Source: CAZQXD01 sp964597315 (GTDB lineage: Bacteria > Pseudomonadota > Gammaproteobacteria > Competibacterales > Competibacteraceae). From it: DNA of 32,800 nucleotides. The notes below the pieces were generated by a model, which had not been told where the DNA came from, made no database searches, and worked only from the letters and a program-made list of their open reading frames with translations. The stretch covers positions 1 to 32,800 of the forward strand of contig CAZQXD010000048.1 of the NCBI GenBank assembly GCA_964597315.1, given 5' to 3'. The stretch's first letter is position 1; every line of letters starts with the position of its first letter. The position numbers and the translations under genes were made by a program. This document shows positions 16,305-24,665 of this stretch, one piece after another.

Positions 16305-17422
16305 GCCTGGAGCCTGACGAGTCGGCCTGGTGGCTGGCCCTATGGCGGGCGCCGGGGATCGGCCCGGTGCGCTATGCTCGGTTGCTGGAGCGCTACGGCG
16401 CGCCACAACCAGTATTCCAGGCGCCGCGCCGGGAGTTGTCCGAGTTGGGGCTTGCGGACCCGACCCTGGACTATCTGGCGGCCCCCGACTGGTCGGCCGT
16501 GGAGCGGGATCTGGCCTGGCTCGCGGACCCGGACAATCATTTGTTGCGCCTGACCGATCCAGGCTACCCGAGCCTGCTCAGGGAAATCCATGATCCGCCG
16601 CCGGTACTGTTCGTGCGCGGTGATCCCGGCCATCTGACCCTGCCCCAATTGGCCGTGGTGGGCACCCGTAACCCCACCCCAGGGGGACGGGAGACGAGCC
16701 GGGAGTTCGCCGCCCATCTGGCCGCCGCCGGCTTGACCATTACCAGCGGCCTGGCCCTGGGGGTGGACGGCGCCGCCCACCAGGGCGCCCTGGACGCGGG
16801 CGGGGTCAGTATCGCCGTGCTGGGCACCGGACCGGATCGAGTGTATCCCGCCAAACATCGGGAACTGGCCCACGCCATCGCCGCCCAAGGCGCCCTGGTC
16901 TCGGAGTTTTGTCCTGGCACCGTAGTCCAGGCCGAACACTTTCCCCGCCGCAATCGCATCATCAGCGGCCTGAGCCTGGGGGTGTTGGTGGTAGAGGCGG
17001 CGGTGCGAAGCGGTTCCTTGATCACCGCCCGCCAAGCCCTGGAACAGGGCCGGGAGGTGTTCGCCATACCGGGCTCCATTCATAACCCGGTGGCCCGGGG
17101 TTGCCACGCCCTGATTCGTCAGGGCGCCAAGCTGGTGGAGACCGCCGCCGATATTCTTGAGGAACTGGGCGCCCTGGCCGCGTTGGCGGCGCCAGAGCGT
17201 CCTTCGGCGCCGCCAACGGCGGCGGTGGCGGAGCTAGACCAAGACTACCGCCGGTTGCTGGACAACCTAGGCCACGAGCCGGTGTCCGTGGACCTGTTGG
17301 TGGAACGCTGCGGATTGACGGCGGAAGCCGTTTCCTCCATGCTGCTAATACTCGAATTGCAAGGCTACGTGAGCGCCGCGCCCGGCGGTTTGTACTCCCG
17401 GCTGATTACCAAGGGGTCGTAA
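16301..17422 (+). CDS. dprA: DNA processing protein DprA (Smf)
   Basis: DprA binds incoming single-stranded DNA and loads RecA during transformation. The Rossmann-like core is clear: LAVVGTRNPTPGGRETSREF, TSGLALGVDGAAHQGAL, IAVLGTGPDRVYPAKH, FPRRNRIISGLS and LITARQALEQGREVFAIPG. A C-terminal winged-helix (DprA-DML1-like) domain follows from about residue 310. The first ordinary start in frame is GTG at 16367, but the family's N-terminal region (WWLALWRAPGIGPVRYARLL) extends upstream of it. The frame is open there with no ATG, GTG or TTG nearby; a CTG at 16301 overlaps the LysM gene stop as CTGA, mimicking the ATGA junctions seen elsewhere here. I give the CTG start with low certainty; the gene identity is firm. 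It overlaps smg by one base. Confidence 0.93.
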   Translation: MSLEPDESAWWLALWRAPGIGPVRYARLLERYGAPQPVFQAPRRELSELGLADPTLDYLAAPDWSAVERDLAWLADPDNHLLRLTDPGYPSLLREIHDPPPVLFVRGDPGHLTLPQLAVVGTRNPTPGGRETSREFAAHLAAAGLTITSGLALGVDGAAHQGALDAGGVSIAVLGTGPDRVYPAKHRELAHAIAAQGALVSEFCPGTVVQAEHFPRRNRIISGLSLGVLVVEAAVRSGSLITARQALEQGREVFAIPGSIHNPVARGCHALIRQGAKLVETAADILEELGALAALAAPERPSAPPTAAVAELDQDYRRLLDNLGHEPVSVDLLVERCGLTAEAVSSMLLILELQGYVSAAPGGLYSRLITKGS

Positions 17423-17904
17423 TGAAAGAAAACGTACTGGACGTATTGATGTATTTGTTCCAGAACTACATCACCGATATTGAGGAAGCGGAGCCACAAC
17501 CAGACCGGGAATCCCTGCATACCGAACTGCTAGAGGCGGGCTTTCCCGCCCATGAAGTGCAACAAGCCTTTGAATGGCTGGACGGGCTGGCCGCTCGTCG
17601 CGAAGCGCCGGTGCTGACCTGCAACGAGGGCCGGTCCTATCGCATCTACACCGATCAGGAGATTGCCCGGCTAGACTTGGAATCCCGGGGTTTTCTGCTG
17701 TTTCTGGAACAGACCGGAGTGCTGACCCCCGAGACTCGGGAACTGGTCATCGATCGGGTGATGGCGTTGCAGACCGATGAAATGGACCTCACCCAGCTTA
17801 AATGGGTCATCCTGATGGTGCTGTTCAATCAGCCGGGCCACGAAGAAGCCTACGCCTGGATGGAAGACTTACTGTTTGACGACATGACGGGTTATCTGCA
17901 CTAA
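17422..17904 (+). CDS. smg: Smg family protein (DUF494)
   Basis: A 160-residue acidic cytoplasmic protein beginning MKENVLDVLMYLFQNYITD and containing RSYRIYTDQEIARLDLESRGFL and the C-terminal MDLTQLKWVILMVLFNQPG, diagnostic of Smg/DUF494. Length equals the E. coli protein (157). The ATG overlaps the dprA TAA (TAATG). Its conserved place between dprA and topA suggests a link to DNA metabolism, but its biochemical role is not settled. Confidence 0.93.
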   Translation: MKENVLDVLMYLFQNYITDIEEAEPQPDRESLHTELLEAGFPAHEVQQAFEWLDGLAARREAPVLTCNEGRSYRIYTDQEIARLDLESRGFLLFLEQTGVLTPETRELVIDRVMALQTDEMDLTQLKWVILMVLFNQPGHEEAYAWMEDLLFDDMTGYLH

Positions 17905-18002
17905 ACTTCGTCGCTCATACCCACAACCGGCATCACCGACGGCGGTCTGCGGACTTTCCGCCCACCGTCACGGACCCCCACTGCCCTGCCTGCATCGACG
18001 CC

Positions 18003-20354
18003 ATGAGCAAGAATCTGGTCATCGTGGAGTCTCCGGCGAAGGCCAAGACCCTAAAAAAATACCTCGGCCAGGACTTCGAAGTCCTGGCTTCCTACGGCCA
18101 TGTGCGCGATCTGGTGCCCAAGGAGGGCGCGGTGGACCCGGACCACGGTTTCGCCATGAAATACCAGGTGGTGGACAAGAACGGCAAGCATGTGGAGAGT
18201 ATCGCCAAGGCCATCCACAAGGCCGATGCTTTGTTCCTGGCCACTGACCCGGATCGGGAAGGGGAGGCCATCTCCTGGCATCTCTATGAGTTGTTAAGGG
18301 ATCGGGACCTGCTAGACAGCAAGCCGGTCAAGCGGGTGGTGTTCCACGAGATTACCCAGCGGGCCATTAACGAGGCCATCAGCCACCCCCGGAATCTATC
18401 CATGGATCTGGTGAACGCCCAGCAAGCTCGCCGGGCTCTGGACTATCTAGTGGGGTTCAACCTCTCGCCCTTGCTTTGGAAAAAAATCTGCCGTGGCCTG
18501 TCCGCTGGTCGGGTCCAGTCTCCGGCTCTGCGCATGATCGTGGAGCGCGAGGAGGAAATCGAGGGTTTCGAAGCCCGGGAGTACTGGAGCATCGAAGCCG
18601 ACGCCGCCAAGCAGGGCCAGCCCCTCGTGGCCCGGCTGGTGGAATACGCAGGCGACAAGCTCACCCAGTTCAGCGTCGATAACGGCGACCAGGCCCATGC
18701 CATGGAAGCGGCCTTGTATAAAGCCGCCGACGGTCGGCTCAAGGTCCTCAAAGTGGACAAAAAGCAACGTCGGCGCAACCCGGCGGCGCCTTTCACCACC
18801 TCTACGCTGCAACAGGAAGCCGCCCGCAAGCTGGGGTTCACCACCCAGCGCACCATGCGCATCGCCCAGCAGCTCTACGAAGGCATCGACGTTGGCTCCG
18901 GCGCCGTGGGCCTGATCACCTATATGCGCACCGATTCGGTGAATCTGGCCGCAGAGGCCATTGCCGAACTGCGAGAGCTGATCGCCAGCCGCTACGGTAA
19001 GCACAATCTGCCTGATTCGCCCCGGCTCTATAAAACCAAGGCCAAGAACGCCCAAGAGGCCCATGAGGCTATCCGCCCCACAGCGCCCAAAGTGGAGCCG
19101 GACAGCATCCGGGATAAGCTGACTCCAGAGCAGCAAAAACTCTATGAGTTGATCTGGAAACGCACCATGGCCTGTCAGATGCTCCACGCCACCCTGGATA
19201 CCGTGGCCGTGGACCCGGGCGCCGGGCCGGGCAATGTGTTTCGGGCCACCGGCTCCAACATAGCCGATCCGGGCTTTATAACCGTCTATCAGGAAGGCGT
19301 CGATGACGCCCAGAAAGAGGACGATGAACGGATGCTGCCTTCCCTGGCCGAGGGGGAGGTGCTGGAGCTGCGCGCCATCCGCCCCGAGCAGCATTTCACC
19401 GAGCCGCCACCTCGCTTTACCGAGGCCAGTCTGGTCAAGACCCTGGAGGAATACGGCATCGGTCGGCCGTCCACCTACGCCACCATTATCTCCACCCTGC
19501 TGGCCCGTGAGTATGCGGTGCTGGACGGACGACGCTTCCTGCCCACCGACGTGGGGCGGATCGTCAATCGGTTCCTGACCCAGCACTTTACCCGCTACGT
19601 GGATTACGACTTCACCGCCAACCTGGAAGACGAATTGGATGAAGTGTCCCGAGGCGAGAAGGACTGGGTGCCGCTCATGCAGGCGTTTTGGGAGCCGTTC
19701 CGGGACTTGGTGGACGAGAAAACCGAAAGCGTGTCCAGGGAGGAGGCGGTGCAGGCCAAGGAACTGGGGACCGACCCCAAGTCCGGCCGACCTGTATCGG
19801 TGCGCATGGGCCGCTACGGACCCTTTGTACAGATTGGCACCAAGGATGACGAAGATAAGCCCAAATTCGCCGGTCTGCGGTCTGATCAGCGTATGGACGC
19901 CATCACTTTGGAAGAGGCGCTGGAGCTGTTCAAGCTGCCTCGGGATCTGGGCAAAACCCCCGAGGGCGATCCCATCCAGGCGAACATCGGCCGCTTTGGT
20001 CCTTATGTGCGCTACGGCAAGAAATACGTCTCCCTCAAGGCCGACGATGATCCCTATTCCATCGACCGGACCCGCGCCCTGGAACTGATCGCCGAAAAAC
20101 AGCGGGCCGACGCCGAGAAGATTATTTTATCCTTCGACCAGGGGGTGCAGGTGCTCAGGGGACGTTACGGACCCTATATCACCAATGGCAAAAAGAACGC
20201 CAAAGTGCCCAAGGACCGGGAGCCAGACTCCCTGACGCTGGCGGAGTGCCAGAAGCTACTGGAAGAAGCCCCGGAAAAGAAATCCCGACGTCGGGCTGTG
20301 GCGGGTAAAGCCGCGCCTACTCGAAGCCGGGCCTCCGGGCGTGGTAAGTCCTGA
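18003..20354 (+). CDS. topA: DNA topoisomerase I
   Basis: Type IA topoisomerase that relaxes negative supercoils. The 783 residues start with the Toprim domain (LVIVESPAKAKTLKKYLG, with ATDPDREGEAISWHLYE) and contain the active-site Tyr307 in GLITYMRTDSVN. Other core motifs include GLSAGRVQSPALR and EEYGIGRPSTYATIISTLL. The C-terminus differs from E. coli TopA: instead of Cys4 zinc fingers there are three Topo-C repeats around GRYGPFVQIG, GRFGPYVRYGKKY and GRYGPYITNGKKN, ending in a basic tail (KKSRRRAV...SRASGRGKS). This zinc-free form occurs in several proteobacterial lineages. The gene lies 98 bp after smg and overlaps or abuts tsaC. Confidence 0.97.
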   Translation: MSKNLVIVESPAKAKTLKKYLGQDFEVLASYGHVRDLVPKEGAVDPDHGFAMKYQVVDKNGKHVESIAKAIHKADALFLATDPDREGEAISWHLYELLRDRDLLDSKPVKRVVFHEITQRAINEAISHPRNLSMDLVNAQQARRALDYLVGFNLSPLLWKKICRGLSAGRVQSPALRMIVEREEEIEGFEAREYWSIEADAAKQGQPLVARLVEYAGDKLTQFSVDNGDQAHAMEAALYKAADGRLKVLKVDKKQRRRNPAAPFTTSTLQQEAARKLGFTTQRTMRIAQQLYEGIDVGSGAVGLITYMRTDSVNLAAEAIAELRELIASRYGKHNLPDSPRLYKTKAKNAQEAHEAIRPTAPKVEPDSIRDKLTPEQQKLYELIWKRTMACQMLHATLDTVAVDPGAGPGNVFRATGSNIADPGFITVYQEGVDDAQKEDDERMLPSLAEGEVLELRAIRPEQHFTEPPPRFTEASLVKTLEEYGIGRPSTYATIISTLLAREYAVLDGRRFLPTDVGRIVNRFLTQHFTRYVDYDFTANLEDELDEVSRGEKDWVPLMQAFWEPFRDLVDEKTESVSREEAVQAKELGTDPKSGRPVSVRMGRYGPFVQIGTKDDEDKPKFAGLRSDQRMDAITLEEALELFKLPRDLGKTPEGDPIQANIGRFGPYVRYGKKYVSLKADDDPYSIDRTRALELIAEKQRADAEKIILSFDQGVQVLRGRYGPYITNGKKNAKVPKDREPDSLTLAECQKLLEEAPEKKSRRRAVAGKAAPTRSRASGRGKS

Positions 20355-20364
20355 CCTTGCCCTC

Positions 20365-20928
20365 ATGGCGGTCCTCCCGCCTCCGGGCCTGCTCCAGGCG
20401 GTCAGGCGGCTTCATGAAGGCGGCGTGATCGCCTACCCCACTGAATCGGTTTATGGCCTGGGCTGCGATCCAGGCAACGCCCCGGCCGTGCGGCGGCTGC
20501 TGGCCATCAAGCGCCGCCCCGCCGCCAAGGGCCTAATTCTGATTGCCGCTCAGTTGGAGCAGCTACACCCCTTTATTCGCACCCCTGACCCCAAACAGCG
20601 GCAACGCCTGGAAGCCGGTTGGCCAGGACCCTTGACCTGGCTGGTGCCGGCCCGTTCCTCGGCGCCGGTCTGGCTGACGGGTCATCACGATACCCTGGCG
20701 GTACGGGTGACCGCTCACCCGGTGGCCGCAGCCCTGTGCCGGGCTTTTGGTGGGCCGATCATCTCCACTAGCGCCAATTTGTCCGGTCGGCCTCCGGCCC
20801 TGGACGGTCGACGAGCGCGGCTTACCCTGGGGCGCTGGCTAGATGGGGTGATGCCGGGCCGGGCCGGTGGTGGGCGGCCCACGGAGATTCGGGATCTGCG
20901 TTCCGGGCGAGTGCTTCGAGCGGGCTAG
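20365..20928 (+). CDS. tsaC: Threonylcarbamoyl-AMP synthase TsaC (Sua5/YrdC)
   Basis: Makes threonylcarbamoyl-AMP for t6A37 modification of ANN-decoding tRNAs. With the ATG at 20365 the protein has 187 residues, close to E. coli TsaC (190). Family motifs: GGVIAYPTESVYGLGCDP, IKRRPAAKGLILI, WPGPLTWLVPA, LAVRVTAHPVAAALC and IISTSANLSGRPP. A GTG at 20341 in the same frame would overlap topA by 14 bases. It lies directly after topA and before hemF, the same order as around yrdC in other gammaproteobacteria. Confidence 0.94.
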   Translation: MAVLPPPGLLQAVRRLHEGGVIAYPTESVYGLGCDPGNAPAVRRLLAIKRRPAAKGLILIAAQLEQLHPFIRTPDPKQRQRLEAGWPGPLTWLVPARSSAPVWLTGHHDTLAVRVTAHPVAAALCRAFGGPIISTSANLSGRPPALDGRRARLTLGRWLDGVMPGRAGGGRPTEIRDLRSGRVLRAG

Positions 20929-20978
20929 CCCAAACAGCGTCCGGGCCTTGAACCCGGGGTATTATCGAGATAGTAATC

Positions 20979-21905
20979 ATGACCTTACAGACTCTCCCTA
21001 CCCAGGCCGTGCGCGCCTATCTGTTGAGCCTTCAGGACACCATCAGCGCCGCCCTGGAGGCCGAGGACGGTGGGGCGGTGTTTCAGGAAGATCGCTGGGA
21101 GCGGCCCGCCGATAGTCCGGGCCTGCGTGGCGGCGGGCGTGGCCGAGTGCTGACCGAGGGCGCGGTATTCGAGCAGGCGGGGATCAACTTTTCCCATGTG
21201 ACCGGCGAGCGCCTGCCCCCTTCGGCCACCGCCCAGCGCCCGGAACTGGCCGGTCGCGGCTTCCAGGCCATGGGGGTATCCTTGGTGATTCATCCCCGCA
21301 ACCCCTATGTGCCCACTTCTCACGCCAATGTGCGGTTCTTCGTGGCCGAAAAACCGGACGCCGATCCGGTATGGTGGTTTGGCGGCGGCTTCGACCTGAC
21401 GCCGTTTTATCCCTTCGAGGAAGACTGCATCCATTGGCACCAAACTGCCAGGGCCGCCTGCGAACCCTTCGGGCCGGAGGTGTATCCCCGCTACAAGCAC
21501 TGGTGTGACGAGTATTTCTTTATCAAACACCGGGACGAAACCCGGGGGGTGGGTGGGCTGTTCTTTGACGACCTCAACGCGGGTGGCTTCGAGTCCTGCT
21601 TCGCTTTGATGCGCGGCGTCGGGGATCATTATTTGCCCGCCTACCGGCCCATTGTGCAGCGGCGCAAAAACCTGCCCTACGGAAACCGGGAGCGGGATTT
21701 TCAGCTCTACCGGCGGGGCCGCTATGTGGAATTTAACCTGGTCTATGACCGGGGCACCCTGTTTGGGTTGCAATCTGGGGGGCGCACCGAGTCCATCCTC
21801 ATGTCCCTGCCTCCCAAGGTTGCCTGGCGCTACAACTGGCGCCCGGAGCCGGGGACGCCCGAAGCGCGGCTGGCTGCCTTCCTCAAGCCCCGGGAGTGGG
21901 TTTGA
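20979..21905 (+). CDS. hemF: Oxygen-dependent coproporphyrinogen III oxidase
   Basis: Decarboxylates coproporphyrinogen III to protoporphyrinogen IX using O2. The 308 residues match E. coli HemF (299). Recognised signatures: GGGRGRVLTEGAVFEQAGIN, FSHVTGERLPPSA, GVSLVIHPRNPYVPTSHANV, WWFGGGFDLTPFYPFEED, HWCDEYFFIKHRDETRGVGG and the C-terminal ESILMSLPP-VAWRYNW. An aerobic haem step implies at least facultative exposure to oxygen. It ends six bases from the convergent comM stop, with no terminator hairpin in between. Confidence 0.97.
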   Translation: MTLQTLPTQAVRAYLLSLQDTISAALEAEDGGAVFQEDRWERPADSPGLRGGGRGRVLTEGAVFEQAGINFSHVTGERLPPSATAQRPELAGRGFQAMGVSLVIHPRNPYVPTSHANVRFFVAEKPDADPVWWFGGGFDLTPFYPFEEDCIHWHQTARAACEPFGPEVYPRYKHWCDEYFFIKHRDETRGVGGLFFDDLNAGGFESCFALMRGVGDHYLPAYRPIVQRRKNLPYGNRERDFQLYRRGRYVEFNLVYDRGTLFGLQSGGRTESILMSLPPKVAWRYNWRPEPGTPEARLAAFLKPREWV

Positions 21906-21911
21906 TCCGGC

Positions 21912-23414
21912 TTATAAGGCCCGATCCAACCGCCGGTAGCCGATGGCCTCGCTCAATTGAGCTGTGCCGATGCGCTCATCCCCGGCCAGATCGGCGATGG
22001 TGCGGGCCACCTTGAGAATCCGATGATAGGCCCGGGTGGACAGTCCCAGCCGCTCCAGAGCATGTTCCAGCAGTTTATGATCGGCCTCGCTCAGGGCGCA
22101 GTGGCGCTCGATCTGCCGGGGGCCGAGGGCGGCGTTGGGCTGGCCCGTTCGCTCCAACTGCCGGACCCGGGCAGCGGCCACCCGGGCGGCCACCGTAGCG
22201 CTGGACTCCTCCGGGGTGGTGGCGCGCAGCAACTTGCGAGGCAGGCGCGGCACCTCAATATGCAGATCGATGCGGTCCACCAGGGGGCCAGAAACCCGGG
22301 CGCGGTAGCGGCGCACCTGTTCCGGGGTGCAGGCGCAGCGCCGGTCGGCGTCGCCCAGATAGCCGCAGGGGCAGGGGTTCATGGCCGCCACCAACTGGAA
22401 GCGGGCTGGAAAATCCGCCTGTCGAGCGGCCCGGGAGATGGTGATGTGGCCCGATTCCAGAGGCTCGCGCAGCACCTCCAGCACCCGCCGACTGAACTCC
22501 GGCAGTTCATCCAGAAACAGCACCCCGTGGGTGGCCAGAGACACCTCACCGGGCCGGGGATGGCTGCCCCCGCCCACCAGAGCCACCCCAGAGGAAGTGT
22601 GGTGGGGCGCCCGGAACGGCCGCCGCGCCCAGCGATTTAGGTCGATGCCCTGGGTGCTGATGGAGGCGATGGCCGCCGCCTCCATGGCCTCGGCCTCGCT
22701 CATGGGCGGCAAAACCCCCGGCAACCGGGAGGCCAGCATGGTCTTGCCGGTGCCGGGAGGGCCGATCATCAGCAGGTTATGCCCCCCGGCGGCGGCGATC
22801 TCCATGGCCCGCTTGGCGTGGGGTTGGCCCTTGACCTCGTTCAGGTCCGGCCCGGCGCTGACCTCGGGCCGGTCCTGGCGCCCGGCGTGGGGGCTTAAGG
22901 CGTTGCCATCCCGCAGGTGGGCGCAGACCTCTAGTAAATGCCCTGCCCCCAGCACCGTCAGTCCCCGCACCAGGGCCGCTTCGTCGGCGTTGGCGGCGGG
23001 CAGCAGCAGTTCTCGCCCGGCGTCCCGGGCCGCCAGGGCCGCCGGCAGGGCGCCCCGCAAGCCTCGCAACTCCCCTCCAAGGGCCAGCTCGCCCAGGCAT
23101 TCGTAACGCTCCAGGGCTTCCCGGGGGATCTGTCCAGAGGCGGCCAGAATGCCCAGGGCGATGGGCAGATCGAAGCGCCCCCCTTCCTTGGGCAGATCGG
23201 CAGGGGCCAGGTTGATGGTGATGCGCCGCAGGGGGAATTCGAAATTGCTGTTGAGGATAGCGCCCCGCACCCGGTCTTTGCTTTCCTTGACCGCCGCCTC
23301 AGGCAGACCGACGATGGACAGGCCGGGCAGTCCGTTGGACAGATGCACCTCCACCCGCACCAGGGGGGCGTCGATGCCGACTTGGGCGCGGCTTAAGGCA
23401 ATAGCGAGGGACAT
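21912..23414 (-). CDS. comM: Mg-chelatase-like AAA+ ATPase ComM (YifB)
   Basis: ComM is a branch-migration helicase that helps integrate DNA during natural transformation. The 500 residues have an N-terminal ChlI-type domain (SNGLPGLSIVGLPEAAVKES, GRFDLPIALGILAASGQI), a central AAA+ domain with Walker A GPPGTGKT and Walker B VLFLDELPEF, the zinc-binding CPCGYLGDADRRCAC segment and a C-terminal Mg-chelatase domain (STRAYHRILKVARTIADL). The presence of dprA about 4.5 kb away makes transformation competence plausible, though dprA and comM are found widely in non-competent species. Confidence 0.95.
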   Translation of the reverse strand: MSLAIALSRAQVGIDAPLVRVEVHLSNGLPGLSIVGLPEAAVKESKDRVRGAILNSNFEFPLRRITINLAPADLPKEGGRFDLPIALGILAASGQIPREALERYECLGELALGGELRGLRGALPAALAARDAGRELLLPAANADEAALVRGLTVLGAGHLLEVCAHLRDGNALSPHAGRQDRPEVSAGPDLNEVKGQPHAKRAMEIAAAGGHNLLMIGPPGTGKTMLASRLPGVLPPMSEAEAMEAAAIASISTQGIDLNRWARRPFRAPHHTSSGVALVGGGSHPRPGEVSLATHGVLFLDELPEFSRRVLEVLREPLESGHITISRAARQADFPARFQLVAAMNPCPCGYLGDADRRCACTPEQVRRYRARVSGPLVDRIDLHIEVPRLPRKLLRATTPEESSATVAARVAAARVRQLERTGQPNAALGPRQIERHCALSEADHKLLEHALERLGLSTRAYHRILKVARTIADLAGDERIGTAQLSEAIGYRRLDRAL

Positions 23415-23487
23415 GGCATCCGTTCCGGGAGGTTCCGTGGGGTTTACAGCTTAAAGATTGCGGCGGTGGGGTCAAGGGTGGGACTGC

Positions 23488-23889
23488 TCAGACCGGTTGC
23501 ATGATGTGAATCTTGGCCACGGTTTCGTCGTAGATGTCCACCTCCGTTTCGGGCACCTGGATGGAAACGATCAATGCGTAACGTATCGCCTTGTCGAAGC
23601 GTTCCAATTGCTTGCGTGTGCGCCACCAGCCTGTTGCCGGATACACAGCGATCTGCCCCCGTTGGGCTAGATCCGCAGCATTGCCCCGCCAAATATCTTT
23701 GTGGATCGACCCACGGTGGCGATAGTACGCGCCAAAGGTCCATTCTGGGTCTCCAGCGGATTGGGTGCCGCCTTCTTCCGCGTCGCGGGCCTGACGGTTG
23801 ATGCGCTTACGAAACTGATCGACGGATTCCAGGGGTCGTTTTACATCGAAACGCAGTTGACAGCTCGGATAGCTGTATTTGCCCGACAT
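23488..23889 (-). pseudogene. Orphan fragment resembling a subtilase C-terminal domain
   Basis: 133 residues starting MSGKYSYPSCQLRFDVKRP and containing YRHRGSIHKDIWRGNAADLA, GQIAVYPATGWWRTR and ALIVSIQVPETEVDIYD. I recall this arrangement (FDVKRP, then R-RGS-H-DIW-G-AADLA-RG-IAVYP--GWW, then a YALIVSI strand) from the C-terminal domain of S8 subtilases that are paired with an AAA ATPase (IetA/IetS-like). No protease catalytic domain is present: a stop lies 12 codons upstream (23923-23925) and the sequence before it carries no Asp/His/Ser motif. It is probably a truncated remnant; a free-standing small protein is possible. Family assignment is from memory and moderate. Confidence 0.45.
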
Positions 23890-24016
23890 GTTCTCGATGA
23901 TTGATACGACTTTCCATATCGCCTAGATGCTAGCTTTATTCAGCCGCCAAAGCCTTTTTTGCCATACTGTTTTACCTTTCCAGCGTAGCAAAGCTATTGT
24001 GCCGAATGCCGAATCC

Positions 24017-24631
24017 TCACCGCCCCGCCGCCTTGCGTAGATACGCCTCGGCTTTCTTGACCGGCACCCCTTGTATGTCCGCCAGCACCGCCAGGGGCAC
24101 CGCCCCGAAGCCATGGCGACGGCACAGATCGGCGCAGATCCGCAGCCACAGGTGGGCGGTCAACTCGGCGTCGGCCAAGGCCCGGTGAAACACGCCATTG
24201 TTGGGCAGGTCCAGGTACTCCACCAGGGCGCCCAGGGAATGGCGGCCGGCCCTGGGATAGACCCGGCGAGACACCCGCACCGAACACAGCACGTCCTGGT
24301 TCCGGCATCGGTCGATGCGGTGCAGTTCGGCGTCCAGGAACTTGCGGTCGAAGCTGGCGTTGTGGGCCACTAGGGGCGTATCGCCCAGAAAATTGGCCAG
24401 TTGTTCCATCACCTCGGCCACCGGCGGGGCCTGGCGCAGCATGGTGTTGGTGATCCCGGTGTAATGCTCGATGAATGAGGAGATACGCAGGCCGGGGTTC
24501 ATGAGGCTCTGGAAGCGGTCGGTGATACGTCCGCTCTCGATACGCACCACGCCCACTTCGATGACCCGGTCGCCCAAGTCCGGGGACAGGCCGGAGGTTT
24601 CGAAGTCGAGGATCAGAATAGGGGATTCCAC
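24017..24631 (-). CDS. DEDDh 3'-5' exonuclease (DnaQ-like)
   Basis: A 204-residue stand-alone exonuclease of the DNA polymerase III epsilon type. Exo I is ILDFETSGL (Asp9, Glu11), Exo II is PLVAHNASFDRKFLD, and Exo III is FHRALADAELTAHLW with the catalytic His and Asp. There is no polymerase or clamp-binding extension; the C-terminal stretch (VPLAVLADIQGVPVKKAEAYLRK) resembles that of small DnaQ paralogues rather than E. coli epsilon, so I do not call it dnaQ. It lies 34 bp after the rRNA methyltransferase-like gene on the same strand and is probably part of its operon. Substrate (DNA or RNA) unknown. Confidence 0.87.
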   Translation of the reverse strand: MESPILILDFETSGLSPDLGDRVIEVGVVRIESGRITDRFQSLMNPGLRISSFIEHYTGITNTMLRQAPPVAEVMEQLANFLGDTPLVAHNASFDRKFLDAELHRIDRCRNQDVLCSVRVSRRVYPRAGRHSLGALVEYLDLPNNGVFHRALADAELTAHLWLRICADLCRRHGFGAVPLAVLADIQGVPVKKAEAYLRKAAGR

Positions 24632-24665
24632 AGTGTCCAGCTCCCATTGTTTGTCCGAATAGCCG

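Noticed and set aside
18447..19586. A 379-codon open frame opposite topA
   Set aside because: It lies antisense to a strongly conserved gene; high GC makes long antisense frames common, and no family motif is visible.
21900..21915. Possible shared terminator between convergent hemF and comM
   Set aside because: Only six bases separate the stops and no hairpin with a T run is visible.
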